Of a stretch of 64,000 nt of DNA, positions 17,951-27,995 are shown piece after piece. The DNA comes from Wolbachia endosymbiont of Armadillidium arcangelii (GTDB lineage Bacteria > Pseudomonadota > Alphaproteobacteria > Rickettsiales > Anaplasmataceae): positions 124,001-188,000 of the forward strand of contig NZ_CP157942.1 of assembly GCF_040207875.1 (NCBI RefSeq). The letters are read 5' to 3'. The notes beneath the pieces were generated by a model. It ran no database searches, had not been told where the DNA came from, and was given only the letters and a program-made list of their open reading frames with translations. Numbering within the stretch: position 1 is the stretch's first letter; each line of letters begins with the position of its first letter. Both the position numbers and the translations under genes were made by a program.

Positions 17951-19453
17951 GTGTCTTTTAGAATTGGAGGACTTATGGAATTTTGTATTACTGGAGAAAT
18001 GGAATTTTTACTACTGCATAACATCAAAGCATGTTTATTTTATTTACTGCCTGGCGGTAAATTTTTCAAGAAGAAATTCTATATTGGAAATATCGGTGGA
18101 GACCAAATTATAGTTGAAGTTGCAGGCGGTAAGATAGGAAGCTGGTATGGCCTAAATAGTGGAAACAATGGTAATATTGTCACACTTTGGAGTTTAGTTG
18201 CTGATAAAGCTGGACTTTCTGGAGTTATAAACAAATGGCTCAATAAACATATAACTGCAAGATATAGTTATCTTGACGAGAATAACAAAGTGATAGCATA
18301 TGCATATCTCTACAGAAACAATTACAGACATGTTTGGTATCCGAAAACTTCTGGCAAGGGCTTAAAACCACTATATAACATACCTGGTATTATTAGGTCC
18401 AATGAGCTAGTAATAGTAAAAGGAGAGAAAAGAGCTGAAGCCTTAATAGAGCACGGAATTATGGCAACAACTGTGATGCTTGGTATATATGGATCTATCA
18501 GTGAAACGGATTGGTCTATATTAATAGGTAAGTAGGTAATAATTTTGCCAGATAAGGATGAAAAATATGCTGAAAAGATTGCTGCTGAACTAGCTAATTT
18601 AGGGATATTGCACAGTATACCTGAGGGGTATGAAGAAGGGATAGATGTGAAACAACTATTTGCATCAAACCAAAAGAATATACAGGCATTTCCAGCTAGA
18701 CAATATTTAAAAGATAAATCTCCATTACCAAAAGACATAATTTCACCAAGGATTTTAACGCCTGGAGGAATGCTATTACTAGGAGGAGCACCAAAAGTAG
18801 GGAAAACTGACCTCTTACTCTCTTGGTTAGCATATATGTCTGCAGGATTACCATTTTTAGGCATGGTTCCAGCTAAACCATTGAAAATATTCTATCTTCA
18901 AACTGATATTGAGTATCACTACATTAAGGAGCGGTTGCAACAACTGGAATTTGATGAAAAATCTTTAGAATTAGTATCAGAAAATTTAATTATTACTCCA
19001 AAGACAAAGCTACTTTTAGATTCTGAAGGAGTAGAAAAAATCGGTAATATTATGGCAAAAACATTAAACGTAAAAGAAGTAGATATTATTGCTATAGATA
19101 CGCTGCGCAGTATTTTTGATTTTAATAAATACAAAGAAGAGAATAGCAATAGCTCCATGTTCTGTTTTTTAAAAGATAGAGTTGAAAAGTTACGAGCGAT
19201 GACAAACCCTAGATGTGGTATTATCTTAACGCACAATACCAAAAAGGTATCAAAGAGATCATTGTCAGAAGAGCCATTTCAAAGTTTCAGCGGTGCTTCT
19301 GCCTTAAGGAGTTTATATACTTCAGGCGTGATGATGATGAAAGATAATGAGCAACACAAATTGATATTTGAACTGAGGAATGGTGAATCTATTCCAGCTA
19401 TGCAGATTAGCAAAGTAAATAGCCAGTGGCGCAGCACTTGTGCTACTTCTTAA
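17951..19453 (+). pseudogene. Toprim primase-RepA helicase fusion interrupted by one amber codon
   Basis: One reading frame of 501 codons broken only by a TAG at 18533-18535. Before it are the primase N-terminal region (LFYLLPGGKFFKKKFYIGNI) and the Toprim start (LVIVKGEKRAEALIEHGIM), ending ISETDWSILIGK. After it, in the same frame, come the Toprim acidic motif VIILPDKDEKYAEK and a linker. Then follow Walker A (LLLGGAPKVGKTDLL), Walker B (VDIIAIDTLRSIF) and ILTHNTKKVSKRS. A single A-to-T change in a Lys codon (AAG to TAG) would explain the break. The second part has no good ATG for re-initiation, though a TTG lies at 18545. It is either a recent pseudogene or a stop read-through product. Confidence 0.7.
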
Positions 19454-20582
19454 GGCTGAGAGTGGAAGGATTAAGTCTATAGCCATATTCCTTGATACCT
19501 ATTCCAGACCATGGTAGAGTTTGAATAATATCATCTCTTTTTACATTCATGCCTAAGGTTATAGCTAACTTATCTACCATGGTTCTTTGCATTCTATTTA
19601 TCGGTTTACGAATTTGTTGTTCAGCATCGGAAATATTTCCCAGGTAATCTGCAATTTGTTCAATAGTTAATGCTTTATGTTGCCCTGGAGAAATGCCTTC
19701 TTTAAAATCGCACCAGAATTGTTCAAGAAGAACAAAAAAGATATTCATTCCTAACTTAGATTGCTTATTGACAATCTCTATGTCATTGATATAAATGCCA
19801 CCGTTTTTGATTCGTAATTGCAGAATCTTTTCTTGAGTTGCTAGTTTGGTTTGTTGTAGTGGAATATAAGGATAGCAATTTAGCGCCTGAAAAGAAACGT
19901 TAGGTAATAACTTTGGTACTCCTTTTTCAACTGTTTCATTTAATATTTCATTTAAAGTTCGATATCCACAAATTAAATCGGCCATGGGAATAATGTACAG
20001 GTTTAACAATGGTTTAAGGTTTTTTTCATTGAAACTGATCAAAACAGTAGGATTAGTTTTGAGCTTATCTAAAGTTAGATATGATTTATCAGAACAATAA
20101 TCCGGAATAATTAAGCTGACAAGGCTTGTGCCAACAATAACATAATAAACCCCTGTTGCTACTTTATTCGAAGTGATGTTCAAATTTGCCAATTGTTCTT
20201 CAAACCATTCAATAACTTTCAAATGATTAACATTTATCTCTAGAGAATGGTAACGTTGCTTCTCATAGGTATCAGGCAGGATATCACGATTACATAGGTC
20301 ACACATTATTGGGTCATCATATTCCTCATCGTAATCACTTGCGATTTCTAGCCTATTGTTACAGAAAGAATCTATTACACGAAAATCAGAATCATCTGTA
20401 TCATTAGCACAGACTATAAAATAATATTCTCTTAAACTTAAAAACCCAAGGCTTGATAAGTATTGTGCAACTTCTAAAAAATCCTGACTAGGTGAATCAT
20501 GAGAAGTATTCCACTCAAGCAGGTTAGTAATTATTTGCCGATAGACAGTAGTATTGTGCTTTTGACAAGATGGTAAGTCCAT
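19443..20582 (-). CDS. Unrecognised protein with zinc-ribbon-like Cys pair and winged-helix end
   Basis: About 379 residues from the ATG at 20582 (MDLPSCQKHNTTVYRQIITN). The frame runs a little further upstream inside the previous gene. Visible parts are an acidic stretch (DYDEEYDD), a Cys motif CDLCNRDILP, a central alpha/beta region, and a C-terminal segment from HKALTIEQIADYLGNISDAE to GIGIKEYGYRLNPSTLSL, which has the helix-wing look of an OmpR-type wHTH. It is the second gene of a two-gene operon; its start overlaps the end of 20524-21774 by 59 bases. Function is unknown. A regulator or sensor paired with the upstream protein is possible. Confidence 0.55.
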   Translation of the reverse strand: MDLPSCQKHNTTVYRQIITNLLEWNTSHDSPSQDFLEVAQYLSSLGFLSLREYYFIVCANDTDDSDFRVIDSFCNNRLEIASDYDEEYDDPIMCDLCNRDILPDTYEKQRYHSLEINVNHLKVIEWFEEQLANLNITSNKVATGVYYVIVGTSLVSLIIPDYCSDKSYLTLDKLKTNPTVLISFNEKNLKPLLNLYIIPMADLICGYRTLNEILNETVEKGVPKLLPNVSFQALNCYPYIPLQQTKLATQEKILQLRIKNGGIYINDIEIVNKQSKLGMNIFFVLLEQFWCDFKEGISPGQHKALTIEQIADYLGNISDAEQQIRKPINRMQRTMVDKLAITLGMNVKRDDIIQTLPWSGIGIKEYGYRLNPSTLSLKK

Positions 20583-21774
20583 ACGTATTCCTAAACAACA
20601 ACTTAAAATCTTCACGTTCTTTTTTATCAAGTACGTGCTCTGAGTAGTTAATTGCTATATAGCTTGAGTCCTGTACTCGAAAGGATAAAGTAACCTTTTT
20701 GTTTTTAAATATCACCTTCACATATTGAATAAGGGAAACCTCGTGTAACACACTACCAACTGAAGGTTCTAATATGTTCAACCACTTTTCAACTTCATTT
20801 GTATTTAATGTAATAAAGGTCTGTGGTTTAGCTAAAGTAAGTTTAAGTTCACATATGCTAATATCATCAAGTCCTGATTTTGGTATACATGAACATAGGA
20901 AGGTACGTACTTGTGCCACTGTGTTTTGGCTATGTAAACTGACAAAAGAGCATTCAAGAGCAAAATAAAGGCTGACAATACTATTTGCTATTTTTAAACC
21001 GTGTTTAATATTTTTAGTGGATAAATGTACTTGATTAGCATTAGAAGAAAAATCAAAAATGATCCAATCAGGCTTATAACCATGTATTACTTTATTTAAA
21101 CTTATCACAAAATCTTTATCTTTACTAGCACGTCGTATAAATAAGTAAATACTATTTTGGTAGTAAAAGAGTTCTTGAAACTGACTTTCAAAACTATCAT
21201 TTTCTGAGAGATCATGCTGTTTTAATATTTCCTGTATTGTACTTTCTGATAAAAAATTCTTAAATGAAGTGGACTTTTGTCTTGGAGGATTTTTTAATAC
21301 GAAAGGTAAAAACCCTTTTTTCTGTACTTGATTAAAGCAGAAAATTTGTTTTAGTAAGTTACGATTAGTTATAAAGAGAGTGAACAACAAGGACTTTTTG
21401 TCATATTTGTTATTTTGTAGCAGAAATGACTTCAGAAGATCTTGGCCTAATACAGACTGTGCTACTTCAGCTATAGTTGTTTCTGATTTTGCACGACTAA
21501 AACGATTGACTAAATAATAATCAAACAGAGATTCAGAAATTTTAATAAGCATCTTGCGTTTTTGCTGAGTTGAAATATCATCGCATTTTTCGTGGTCTTT
21601 AAATAATTGCCTATTTTGCTTATTCTGAAAATAATGGTTAAAGATCACACTTAATTGTCTACCAGAAAGAGAATCAAGCCAACTTTCACGTAAACTTGGA
21701 TTTTGAAAGTCCTTAAGCAAAAAGGATACTGGCATTTCTAAACTACTTTCCCAAAATTCTCTATTAGTTATCAT
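20524..21774 (-). CDS. Unrecognised 416-residue protein, first gene of a reverse operon
   Basis: An intact 416-residue protein (MITNREFWESSLEMPVSFLL to YYCLSANNY). The N-terminal half is helical and basic (QQKRKMLIKISESLFDYYLV). The second half is alpha/beta with DWIIFDFSSNANQVHLSTKN and VEKWLNILEPSVGSVLHEV. I recognise no domain, signal peptide or membrane segment. It lies antisense between the replication and tail modules, the usual place for phage cargo genes. A 188-bp divergent region separates it from the tail operon. Function should not be assumed. Confidence 0.55.
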   Translation of the reverse strand: MITNREFWESSLEMPVSFLLKDFQNPSLRESWLDSLSGRQLSVIFNHYFQNKQNRQLFKDHEKCDDISTQQKRKMLIKISESLFDYYLVNRFSRAKSETTIAEVAQSVLGQDLLKSFLLQNNKYDKKSLLFTLFITNRNLLKQIFCFNQVQKKGFLPFVLKNPPRQKSTSFKNFLSESTIQEILKQHDLSENDSFESQFQELFYYQNSIYLFIRRASKDKDFVISLNKVIHGYKPDWIIFDFSSNANQVHLSTKNIKHGLKIANSIVSLYFALECSFVSLHSQNTVAQVRTFLCSCIPKSGLDDISICELKLTLAKPQTFITLNTNEVEKWLNILEPSVGSVLHEVSLIQYVKVIFKNKKVTLSFRVQDSSYIAINYSEHVLDKKEREDFKLLFRNTYGLTILSKAQYYCLSANNY

Positions 21775-21962
21775 ATATCTAAAAGTAAGTATATTATGTC
21801 TAAAGTAGATTAAAGATTAGTCAATAAAAACTTATTATAAAAAAAAGAATTGCAAAAAAAAGTGAACACATTTCTGAAAAAAGTTGAACTTATATATATA
21901 AGGGGGCTTGAGTTAACAATTGGTATTTGAAGCAATTGCTTTGCTATGAAATAAGGTAATTA

Positions 21963-22646
21963 ATGTCAATACTCACACAATCAGGTCGAGCAGCAATAGC
22001 CGCAAGTATAAAAGAGCAATCTCTACATCTTGCTTGGGGAAGTGGTGATGGAAGCTATGGAAGTAGCCATAAAGTAGAAAAAACTTTCGTTAAGGGTGAA
22101 ATAAAACTTGATCATCAACCTATTAAAGATGTGAAGGTTGTTACAGGACAAACAATGCATCAGCCAAGTGTTGACTATACAGTTGATAGCAGTACTGGTG
22201 TAATTAAACGTACGGAAAATAGCTCCATTGCGGCAGGTAGTACAGTTACCATAGAGTATACTGAAAGCACACCACCAGAGCTGATAACTTCTGAAAAGCT
22301 GCTCAATGAACTTGGCAGACGTACTGCGGATGAAGTGCTTTTCTGCACAGGTGATGAAAACGGCGAACTTGTAACTCCTTCTGGAAGGTTTAGGCCCTCA
22401 AATGTACCAACTAATAATCTCTATCTTAAATTTACTTTCGATTTCACGGACGCAGCAAATCAAGTGATAAGGGAATTAGGGGTTATGGTTGGTACTAAAA
22501 TAAAAGAAGGATTACCTGAAGGACAGAGATATTTTGAACCACAAGATATAGAAGATCCTGGAATTTTATTGGTCCTTGAGCATACAGTGCCGCTTATCAG
22601 AACTGCTGCCACCCGGGAAACTTTTTCATTTGTTGTAACCTTTTAG
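21963..22646 (+). CDS. Phage tail/baseplate-associated protein
   Basis: A 227-residue protein at the head of the rightward tail operon (MSILTQSGRAAIAASIKEQS). It has a beta-rich middle (VDYTVDSSTGVIKRTENSSI) and LRTADEVLFCTGDE-like segments that recall tail-fibre attachment or baseplate proteins. It is followed at once by the DUF4815 gene, the pairing I expect in WO phages. The exact role is uncertain. AAGG is a modest ribosome site. It appears intact. Confidence 0.55.
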   Translation: MSILTQSGRAAIAASIKEQSLHLAWGSGDGSYGSSHKVEKTFVKGEIKLDHQPIKDVKVVTGQTMHQPSVDYTVDSSTGVIKRTENSSIAAGSTVTIEYTESTPPELITSEKLLNELGRRTADEVLFCTGDENGELVTPSGRFRPSNVPTNNLYLKFTFDFTDAANQVIRELGVMVGTKIKEGLPEGQRYFEPQDIEDPGILLVLEHTVPLIRTAATRETFSFVVTF

Positions 22647-22653
22647 AATAAAA

Positions 22654-24585
22654 TGACTTTAAACGCCTATTATAACCGCTTTAATCCTGACAAAGAGTAC
22701 GAAAAGTTTGTTCCTTGCAGGAAGAGGTCTACAGTCTGCAGAATTAAATGAGACTCAGGAGTATGCTCTTTCTAAGCTTAAAGGCATAGGTGATGCAATA
22801 TTTCGTGATGGTGATGTTATAACGGGAAGCAATTGTATTATAGATGCAAAAACTGGTAAAGCTACACTTGAGGGAGGAAAAATCTATCTGCGCGGTGCAG
22901 TTAGAAAAGTTGAAAAAGAAGAATTTGTTATTCCACTGAGTACCACAGTTCGCATAGGTGTTTATTATGTAGAATCTACGATTACAGAACTTGAGGATGA
23001 AAACCTTCGTGATCCTGCTGTTGGTACAAGAAACTATCAGGAAGTAGGAGCTGCAAGGCTTAAAGTTTCCACCATTTGGGGTTATCAAGCAGAAGGTCTT
23101 TCTCCACGTTTTTCTGAAGGAGAGTTTTATCCAATCTATAACATTGAAAATGGAGTATTAATAGAACATTCACCACCTCCACAAGCAAACATAGTAACTA
23201 CTGCTCTTGCTAGTTATGACAAAGAAGCAAATGGTTCCTACGTCGTAAATGGTCTTGAAGTAATGTTCCTGCAAAAGGAAGAGGGAGAAGGAGGAAAAAA
23301 AATATTTGTGATTAATGAGGGCAAAGCTCATGTTGATGGCTATGAGATTGAACTTCCTCACAGTATTCGTGTTTCTTTTGATGAAGATCCGGATATAAAA
23401 TCAGTTGAATCAGAACCACATACTTTTCAGCCAAATAGCCAAAGAGTAATGGAACTGAAGGTTAATGATTTTCCAATAAGTGAAATTAAAAAAGTAGATA
23501 TAACTGTTCAAAAAACCATTACCATTACTCATGGTTCATATTCAGGAGCTGTTGATCCGATACCTGACTCTGCAGTACTTGAGATTATTCAAGTTAAACA
23601 AGGCAATGTTATTTATGAAAATAGTATAGATTACAAACTAAACGCAGGAAACGTTGATTGGTCATTACCTGGTAAAGAACCAGCTCCTGGAAGTAGTTAC
23701 CTGATAACCTATCGCTGCCGCACTCATATAAGCCCTGAAGATATAAGCGAAGAGGGATGTAAAGTAAAAGGAGCAGTTGATAACAGCTTGGTTCTGATTG
23801 ATTACACCTGGAAAATGCCACGCTATGATTTAATTACTATCGATAGCAAAGGAGCAGTAAGGAGAATAAAAGGTATAGCTCACCCTTGGCGACCATCAAT
23901 GCCTAAAGCACCTAGCGGACAACTTTTGCTCTGCTACATTCATCAGACATGGAAAAACGGAGAAAAAGAAGGGGTAAAAATAGTGAATAATGCTATTCAT
24001 GCTGTACCGATGAATGAGCTTGAAGCAATGAAAAAAGGAATAAATGATCTTTATGCGCTGGTTGCAGAGGAACGTCTACGCAGTGATGCAAATTCAAGAG
24101 AACCTACCACCAAAAAAGGAGTATTTGTTGATTCATTCTTTGATGATGATATGCGCGATCAAGGAATTTCGCAGTCTGCAGCGATAGTAAACAAGGAATT
24201 AATTTTACCGATAGAAGTAGAAATTATTGATGTTGAAAGAGGTAAAGAACCTTATTTATTGCCGTATGAACTTGAGCCAGTGCTTGAGCAGCTTTTACAG
24301 ACTAAAGGAGAAAAGATTAATCCATATCAAGCTTTTGACCCAGTACCGGTTCAAATTACTCTAAATAAAAACATTGATCACTGGACGGAGGTTACCACGA
24401 ATTGGAAAAGTCCAATAACCAGGGTATTTAATGTTAAAGAAACAACAGAATTGCTGTCAAGTACTTCATACGAAGCTGAATTTATGAGAGAAGCAGTACA
24501 GAATTTTGAAATTGAAGGTTTTGAGCCAAGTGAGAAGCTTAAGGAGGTGAAGTTCGATGGTATCGTCATTCAGCCTACTGCATAA
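22654..24585 (+). CDS. DUF4815 tail protein, frameshift near the start
   Basis: The body (22708-24585) matches DUF4815: FLAGRGLQSAELNETQEYAL, GIGDAIFRDGDVITGSN, then long beta-rich repeats. The natural N-terminus is seen at 22654 as MTLNAYYNRFNPDKEYEK, but it runs out of frame near 22705, where a base or two is missing beside AAGTTTG. Translation could only start later from a TTG at 22708. DUF4815 proteins are predicted tail-fibre or baseplate components. The C-terminus overlaps the next gene by 29 bases. The gene may be inactive. Confidence 0.7.
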
Positions 24586-25769
24586 AAACATGCTCACAGC
24601 TAACAATCAGGGAAAATTACAGGGAAAGGTGAAAGTACCAGCAAATATTCCAGCAGGTACCAAATTAGTACAGTTTTATGGGGATAAAGGAAGCTATGGA
24701 GAGGCAACTTATACTGGTAAAAAAACAATTACCATAGAGGAAAGAAGAAGAGTTATCGCAGCAAGACGAGTTAGCGCAAACATTTACGCTAAATGAAAGT
24801 AGGCACATAGTAGGCGTGGAGCTATGGTTTGTAAATAAAGGCAAAAAACGTGTTGTTGTACAGATTAGAGAAACAGCAGTGGGAATGCCCTCGCAGACTG
24901 TCATTGCTGAAAGTTATATTGAGCCAAAAAATATAAAGATAGATGGCACAGCAACACGTATAGAATGGTCGCCAGTGTTTTGCCATGGAGGGCAGGAATA
25001 TGCGATAGTTTTACTTACCGATGACGGGGAAAATGCGGTCAAAGTAGCAGAACTTGGCAAATACGATGCAGTAAACAGCCGTTGGGTAACCAGTCAGCCT
25101 TATCAAGTAGGAGTACTACTTTCATCGAGCAATGCAAGTACTTGGACTCCACATCAAAATTTAGATTTAACGTTTCGACTACTAGCTGCAAAATTTAGCG
25201 AAAATTCTCACGTTGTTGATCTGGGCAAAGTTACAGCAAACAATACTTCAGATTTAATTGTTTTGACGAACGTCGAAAAAGTAGCATTTGATACCAATGT
25301 GGAATTTGTTTTAACAGATGAAGAGGGAAGAGAAAACTTTTTGTCTGATAATTTGCCGCTTGCACTGCGTGAAAGATTATCTGGAGAGCTAACGGTAAAA
25401 GCAAGCCTAAAAGGAGGGCAAGAAAAAAGTCCAGTGTTATATCCTGGGTTACAGCTAGTTCTGGGAAATATAAGGGAAGAAGGAGATTATGTCACCAGGA
25501 GCATTACCGCCGGCTCTAACACTAAGATAACAATTACCTACGATGCATTGATACCCGGTACTGCAGACGTTAAAACTTATGTAGAGAAAAACGTGGGAGA
25601 ATGGCAATTAGTAAATTTAACAACGGGAAAACCAATAGGAGACAACTGGGTGGAAAGAACTCACGTGCTATCAAATTTTAATGGTAATGAGACAAGGGTA
25701 AAATTAGTGCTTAGCGGAACGGTTGTTTATCGTCCAAGAGTGAAAAATTTAAGAGTGATTGTAACATAG
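24557..25769 (+). pseudogene. Phage tail protein, frameshifted
   Basis: Two frames of one protein. The first (24557-24796) reads MVSSFSLLHKNMLTANNQGK to TYTGKKTITIEERR. The second starts one base out of phase near 24745 as EEELSQQDELAQTFTLNESR and runs through HIVGVELWFVNKGKKRVVVQ to VVYRPRVKNLRVIVT at 25769. The joint sequence (LAQTFTL, then GVELWF) is the receptor-binding/tail-decoration type found after DUF4815. A single base gain or loss in the AGAAGAAG run explains the break. Confidence 0.7.
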
Positions 25770-25771
25770 AA

Positions 25772-25957
25772 ATGCCAAATGATGAAACTAAACGAGGATA
25801 TCCTTTGCCGCATCCAGAGAACATTGCTGCTCAAGATGTAGTACGTATACGCAGAGCCATAGAAAAGATAGATGAAGATATGAGTGAAAGAGAAGAGGAA
25901 CTTAAAAATAATTTTGAACGATTTAGATTTGAAACTTTTTTGAATTTTTGGGAATGA
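25772..25957 (+). CDS. N-terminal part of a tail-fibre-like protein (frame-split)
   Basis: Sixty-one residues (MPNDETKRGYPLPHPENIAA, then a charged helix with RRAIEKIDEDMSEREEELK). It ends just where the next reading frame begins, across a run of T at 25937-25948, so it is probably the detached start of 25954-27375. PHPEN near the start is typical of WO tail-fibre N-termini as I remember them. Confidence 0.5.
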   Translation: MPNDETKRGYPLPHPENIAAQDVVRIRRAIEKIDEDMSEREEELKNNFERFRFETFLNFWE

Positions 25958-27375
25958 AAGAAGCAATATACCAAAGGATAAAGGATTTAGCAGCAAGTAG
26001 CACACCTTATCAATTGGCATATCTTGCAAAATCGCTGGAATTGATAGCAGATAAAAAAGCTATTTCCAACGTTGTACAAATGACCACAATAAAAGAAATA
26101 ATTGATGCACTACAAGGAAGACTTAAGGATTTAGCAGCAAATAGTACACCAGATCAACTAGCATATCTTGCTAAAGCATTGGAATTGATAGTCGACAAAA
26201 GTGCAGTGTCTGAAATTGTGCAGATGACTGATGGTAAGCTAAAAGAACTTCTTGATAGTGCAAAAAAACACTTAACTGATCTGGATAATAAAAAAGCTAG
26301 TTCTTTAGCAGTGATCTCTGAATCAGAGAAGCAGTTATTAAAGAGAATTGATGAAAAAGGAACAACAAATTTATCACTACTTGATACGAGAAAGAATGTC
26401 AATATTGCAGCAATAAATAGTATTAGCAACAGTCATAAAGATGGTCTTAAAGGTTTAGTAGAAGATTTTCGTGCTGTTAATAATGTACCATCTGGCTCAT
26501 CAATTATTAGGGAAATAGAAACTCGTGATAACCAATTAAAAACATCCCTTACAAACGAGATAAAAACTAGAGATGATGAGCTGAAAGTGTCGCTTACACA
26601 AGAAATAAGAAAGCGCAACATGGTTGAACCTGGAGCATTACCTTTCTTATTTGGTGTACTTGGCAGAAAAAATAATTATTTTGGCCGCGGAACTTTTATG
26701 ACAGAGCTTGGAAAGTGGAGTAGTGATATAACAAAAACCGACTACATGTTGCAACTACTTGCAGGTAGCCATACATACGATACAGATTACGTTAGTTTTT
26801 ATCGGCCAAGACAACTCAGTTTTATAGAGGGAAATAAAGGAACATTTATTTACGGAGAGTTATACACAAACAGTTTTTCGAGTAGTCATGATTCAATATA
26901 TTACTATCCATATGCTGCACTGGGAGTAATGTTTGTAAAAAATACCACAAGTAGTGATATAACAAGAACATTAAACTTTGTTGGTACATCTTATTGGAGT
27001 TCAGGATACGAAGGAGCAGGAGCATTTGTGGGAACACCTGATAATACCAATAAATCGAGGATTTCAAAAATAACATGGAAAAATGTTTACCAATACACGA
27101 GTTCGAGTAGCAGATTTGCTGGATCTGGAAATGTAGAAATTCCAGCAGGAAAAACAGTTGCAGTGTTACTGTATACATCATCTTATCTAGATAGCAGAGG
27201 AAAAGTTAGTGAAGGTATGCTTTCAGGTAATGTGTATATCTATAGCCAATTTATCCAGTGGGGAATATGTAACATACGTAGTAATTTTCTGACCACAGAA
27301 CTTGAGGTAGATGTAGAGAGAACACTAAGAGCTTGGCAATGTCCTGGGTTATCTAGCACACATGAGATTTGGTAG
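25954..27375 (+). CDS. Phage tail-fibre-like protein
   Basis: About 473 residues from the ATG at 25954. Residues 1-75 hold two copies of a unit DLAA.STP.QLAYLAK.LELI.DK. Residues 85-220 are coiled-coil-like, with the duplicated TRDNQLKTSLTNEI and TRDDELKVSLTQEI. The C-terminal 250 residues are a Tyr/Ser-rich beta domain (GRGTFMTELGKWSSDITKT to FLTTELEVDVERTLRAWQCP), likely the receptor-contact head. The fibre plan is clear; the specificity is not. It is probably separated by a frameshift from its first 60 residues. Confidence 0.6.
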   Translation: MKEAIYQRIKDLAASSTPYQLAYLAKSLELIADKKAISNVVQMTTIKEIIDALQGRLKDLAANSTPDQLAYLAKALELIVDKSAVSEIVQMTDGKLKELLDSAKKHLTDLDNKKASSLAVISESEKQLLKRIDEKGTTNLSLLDTRKNVNIAAINSISNSHKDGLKGLVEDFRAVNNVPSGSSIIREIETRDNQLKTSLTNEIKTRDDELKVSLTQEIRKRNMVEPGALPFLFGVLGRKNNYFGRGTFMTELGKWSSDITKTDYMLQLLAGSHTYDTDYVSFYRPRQLSFIEGNKGTFIYGELYTNSFSSSHDSIYYYPYAALGVMFVKNTTSSDITRTLNFVGTSYWSSGYEGAGAFVGTPDNTNKSRISKITWKNVYQYTSSSSRFAGSGNVEIPAGKTVAVLLYTSSYLDSRGKVSEGMLSGNVYIYSQFIQWGICNIRSNFLTTELEVDVERTLRAWQCPGLSSTHEIW

Positions 27376-27398
27376 TAAATCAAATAGGGAGAAAAACT

Positions 27399-27962
27399 GT
27401 GAGCATTTACATACGTTTTGAAAATAACAAACAAGTAGAAACAACAACGCTTAAAAATAAACCAGAGGGTGAAAATTGGTATGAAGCGCCAAAGAATTTT
27501 AATTGGCAAAAGAGTTATTGTTTAACAGAAGGAGAGAAAATTGTTGAAAGGAATAAGGAAGATATTGAGCTGGAATTATTGCAAAATGCGAAGTTTTCTG
27601 CACTTTCTAATCTTCGTGCTTATTATGATAACTATACTAACCAATACACAGGACATTCTCATCAGAAGTCTAAGTCGTATCAAATACAAGCAAAAGCCGC
27701 AGAAAACATTTTAGCAGCGCCAGAATCTATAAATAAGAAAGATGCAGAAATTATAGAGCCTTTAGCAAAAGTACGAGGAATTTCAATAGTTGAAATGGCT
27801 AAACTAATCCAGGACAAAGTAGAAAGAGCGAAAAAAGCAATAATCAAATGTGAAGAATTGGTGGATATAGCTGAAAGGGAAATCGGTGAAGCTAAAAGTA
27901 AAGAAGAGCTGCAAACTTTGCTAGATGATTGTAAACAAAAAATGCAAAACCTAGAAAGTTAA
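27399..27962 (+). CDS. Tail-fibre-associated hypothetical protein
   Basis: About 187 residues from a GTG at 27399, preceded by GGGAG (SIYIRFENNKQVETTTLKNK). The N-terminus has the look of fibre-assembly proteins (LKNKPEGENWYEAPKNFNWQ). A long helical tail follows (VERAKKAIIKCEELVDIAER, EELQTLLDDCKQKMQNLES). It sits between fibre and sheath genes. A chaperone role is suggested by position only. Confidence 0.5.
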   Translation: MSIYIRFENNKQVETTTLKNKPEGENWYEAPKNFNWQKSYCLTEGEKIVERNKEDIELELLQNAKFSALSNLRAYYDNYTNQYTGHSHQKSKSYQIQAKAAENILAAPESINKKDAEIIEPLAKVRGISIVEMAKLIQDKVERAKKAIIKCEELVDIAEREIGEAKSKEELQTLLDDCKQKMQNLES

Positions 27963-27995
27963 ATTCTTTTCAAAAATCAGCGTACAAGGAAAAAA

